A stretch of DNA of 64,000 nucleotides from JAFGGG01 sp964634205 (GTDB taxonomy: Bacteria; Spirochaetota; Spirochaetia; SZUA-6; RPPD01), in assembly GCA_964634205.1 (NCBI GenBank), contig CAZWKE010000012.1, forward strand, positions 15,587-79,586, in the 5' to 3' direction. The translations under genes and the position numbers were made by a program. Shown here piece by piece: positions 62,355-64,000 of the stretch (position 1 is the stretch's first letter; every line of letters begins with the position of its first letter). Below the pieces are notes generated by a model, which was not told the DNA's origin, searched no databases, and worked only from the letters and a program-made list of their open reading frames with translations.

Positions 62355-62908
62355 TAGACTTCTAAGATTTCTTTTTCTTTTTCTTCCAGGAGTTTGTTGA
62401 TTTCTTCTATGTACTTATCCGTCAGTTTCTGGATCTCTTCGATACCGCGCTTCGACTCATCCTCACCGATGTCGCTGTTTTTTTGCAGCTGTTTGTACTC
62501 TTCATTTGCGTCACGCCGGATGTTGCGTACGGAAACCCGCATCTGTTCCGCCTTGTTCTTTGCCACTTTTACCAGTTCTTTTCTGCGCTCTTCGGTCAGG
62601 GGCGGAATATTAATACGGATAACCTTTCCGTCATTGTTGGGATTAATGGATAACTCTGATTTTTGCAGGGTTTTTTCAATTTCGGAAAGTATCGATTTGT
62701 CCCACGGCTGAATTACCACCAGCCGCGCCTCGGGAACGGATATTGTCGCCACCTGGTTTAAGGGGGTTTTCTGGCCGTAATAATCAATCTTGATGGAATC
62801 GAATAATGCCGCAGACGCACGGCCCGTTCTTAAGGTATTAAACTCATGCATAAGCGAGGTAATGACCTTTTTCATGCTTTCTTCCGAGTTTGAAAATACT
62901 TTTTCCAT
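62354..62908 (-). CDS. frr: Ribosome recycling factor
   Basis: 184 residues, normal length. It splits post-termination ribosomes with EF-G. Conserved parts: FNTLRTGRASAALFDSIKIDYYG, PWDKSILSEIEKTLQ and ISNDGK-like INPNNDGKVIRI, then the long C-terminal helix. ATG 62908 is favoured over GTG 62911 by the GGAGGT spacing. Confidence 0.97.
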   Translation of the reverse strand: MEKVFSNSEESMKKVITSLMHEFNTLRTGRASAALFDSIKIDYYGQKTPLNQVATISVPEARLVVIQPWDKSILSEIEKTLQKSELSINPNNDGKVIRINIPPLTEERRKELVKVAKNKAEQMRVSVRNIRRDANEEYKQLQKNSDIGEDESKRGIEEIQKLTDKYIEEINKLLEEKEKEILEV

Positions 62909-62943
62909 CACAGTTACCTCCGTTTTAGTTAATAGTGATAAGT

Positions 62944-63786
62944 TTAATCCTGCCCTACCTTATAGTAGGCAAAATCGGTTATGGAAACTGTTGTTCCGTT
63001 CTCTTTTCCCACCTGCTCTAAATATTTTCGGACCTTTATTTTTTCATCCTTGACAAAGTTCTGTTCCAATAAGCAGATTTCGGCAAAATGCTTCGCCAGT
63101 TTTCCTTTGACGATACCTTCAAGCACCTTTTCCGGTTTTCCCAGGCTTTGGGCCTGCTTCCAAAAGATTTCTTCCTGCTCTTTTTTATAGGATTCGGGTA
63201 CCATGTCTCCGGATAAATACAGGGGCGCAAATGCCGCGGTATGCAGGGCAAGATCAAATGCCAGTTCTTTGACGGCCTGGTTGTCCTTTAACGAAGCGTC
63301 ACCAAGGGCCAGTTTTACCACGACACCGATTCTGCCCTCACCGTGAATATAATCGGAAAGGATCTCATTGTCGGCGGCATCTATAACCTTGAAGCGTTTG
63401 AGCATAATATTTTCTTTGATGATACCGATGGTATCCTTTACCGGATCGGCCACTAGGGTGTCATCGGGAGATGAGACATTGTTTTCGCTGATTATGCCGC
63501 ATAATTTTTTCCCCAACTCCTTGAAATCATCGTTCTTGGCTACAAAATCCGTTTCACATGATAACTCAAGCATCACGGCTTTTTGGGCCTGTTTCTGAAT
63601 AAAAATACGTCCTTCATTGGTTACCCTGCCCGCTCTTTTTGCGGCGGCTGCCAGCCCCAAACCCTTAAGGATCTTTTCAGCCTTGGCGAAATCGCCGCCC
63701 GCCTCCACAAGGGCCTTTTTACAGTCCATCATTCCCGCGCCGGTTTTCTCACGCAGGTTTTTAACATCGTTTGCTTTGATCTCCAC
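62944..63786 (-). CDS. tsf: Elongation factor Ts
   Basis: 280 residues. The guanine exchange factor of EF-Tu. N-terminal UBA-like domain with LREKTGAGMMDCKKALVEAGGD, then VMLELSCETDFVAKN in the core. The start is GTG, one base after the upstream stop codon. Downstream is frr, upstream the probable rpsB, as in most bacteria. Confidence 0.97.
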   Translation of the reverse strand: MEIKANDVKNLREKTGAGMMDCKKALVEAGGDFAKAEKILKGLGLAAAAKRAGRVTNEGRIFIQKQAQKAVMLELSCETDFVAKNDDFKELGKKLCGIISENNVSSPDDTLVADPVKDTIGIIKENIMLKRFKVIDAADNEILSDYIHGEGRIGVVVKLALGDASLKDNQAVKELAFDLALHTAAFAPLYLSGDMVPESYKKEQEEIFWKQAQSLGKPEKVLEGIVKGKLAKHFAEICLLEQNFVKDEKIKVRKYLEQVGKENGTTVSITDFAYYKVGQD

Positions 63787-63787
63787 C

Positions 63788-64000
63788 TTAACTCTCCTCT
63801 TTTTCTTCCGGTTCTGTCACTGTCGGCGTTTCCTCTTCAGCGATCTTTGCAGCCTTAGCTTCGGGTTCGATCTCTGCTGTTACTTCCGCACCTTCTGCGG
63901 ATTCGCTTTTTTCTTCGGCTTCGCTCTTCTCTTCTACTACCGTCTTCTCCTCTTTTACAGGAGCCGCTGCGGGTTCTTTCGCTTCAGTGGGTTCTTTCGC
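63788..64000 (-). CDS. rpsB: C-terminal acidic tail of an upstream protein, probably ribosomal protein S2 (truncated)
   Basis: An open minus-strand frame enters from the window edge and stops with TAA at 63790-63788, one base before tsf. The 70 visible residues are almost only Glu, Ala, Lys, Pro, Thr, Ser and Val (for example AKEPTEAKEPAAAPVKEE). No folded S2 domain lies within the window. The assignment rests on the near-universal rpsB-tsf order. An extended acidic tail on S2 is not usual in model bacteria. Confidence 0.6.
   Translation of the reverse strand, partial: AKEPTEAKEPAAAPVKEEKTVVEEKSEAEEKSESAEGAEVTAEIEPEAKAAKIAEEETPTVTEPEEKEES

Noticed and set aside
1..64000. CRISPR arrays, tRNA or rRNA genes, insertion sequences, prophage
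   Set aside because: None seen. No regularly spaced repeats, no cloverleaf-like stretches in the intergenic regions, and no transposase, integrase or phage proteins among the translated frames.

Overview
This window looks like chromosomal DNA of a Gram-negative (diderm) bacterium, most likely a spirochaete (Spirochaetota). Three things point there: the rpsB-tsf-frr-uppS-cdsA-dxr-rseP order at the right end, the rpsF-ssb-rpsR-rplI-dnaB order (both match my recollection of Treponema gene order), and an unusual density of signal-peptide proteins that look like outer-membrane beta-barrels. Base composition looks near 50% GC. A run of exactly 100 N inside argG/argH shows this is a scaffolded draft assembly. 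I saw no tRNA, rRNA, CRISPR array, transposase, integrase or prophage gene.

Layout. 1-4.4 kb: three envelope proteins (a 5'-truncated barrel, a barrel, and a FecR-domain protein with a barrel-like C-terminus), then mutL. 6.2-10.2 kb: three TPR proteins around a divergent promoter region. 10.2-15.6 kb: a metallophosphoesterase overlapping a ParB-like protein, facing a lipoprotein and a large STAND-like protein whose P-loop is lost. 15.8-18.7 kb: a complete partner-switching cassette (7TM-GAF-PP2C phosphatase, STAS antagonist, HATPase kinase), facing a PilZ-like protein and a lipoprotein. 20.9-24.3 kb: two related barrels. 24.3-32.5 kb: housekeeping and metabolism (clpB, argG/argH broken by the gap, a small Cys-rich protein, PRPP synthetase, ackA). 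32.6-38.2 kb: another barrel facing a 1274-residue GlnE-like protein with N-terminal ACT domains and an apparently swapped order of its nucleotidyltransferase halves.

38.3-44.5 kb: a tight operon of a membrane protein, a winged-helix regulator, a LolA-like protein, two FtsX/LolC-type permeases, a LolD-type ATPase and an outer-membrane barrel. It is preceded by a perfect palindrome that is a good operator candidate. 44.5-46.4 kb: two adjacent class III nucleotide-cyclase-like proteins, one with its metal-site aspartates and one without. Then nudC and an HDOD protein. 48.4-53.4 kb: a compact Pel-type exopolysaccharide synthase cluster (PelD-, PelE-, PelF- and PelG-like) with none of the pelA/B/C genes beside it. 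54.1-57.2 kb: the ribosomal protein/ssb/dnaB operon. 57.3-64 kb: a ComFB-family protein, a CpXC-type protein, and on the minus strand the translation, isoprenoid and phospholipid operon, ending in the C-terminal tail of a protein that is probably ribosomal protein S2.

How the parts fit. Envelope biogenesis dominates: barrels, lipoproteins, a Lol-like trafficking module, RseP, CdsA and UppS. Signalling is the second theme: partner switching, cyclase-like proteins, PilZ-like, HDOD, ComFB, and PelD with a degenerate GGDEF domain. The strongest candidates for something little described are the ACT-fused, half-swapped GlnE-like protein, the minimal pel cluster, and the operator-controlled Lol-like module.
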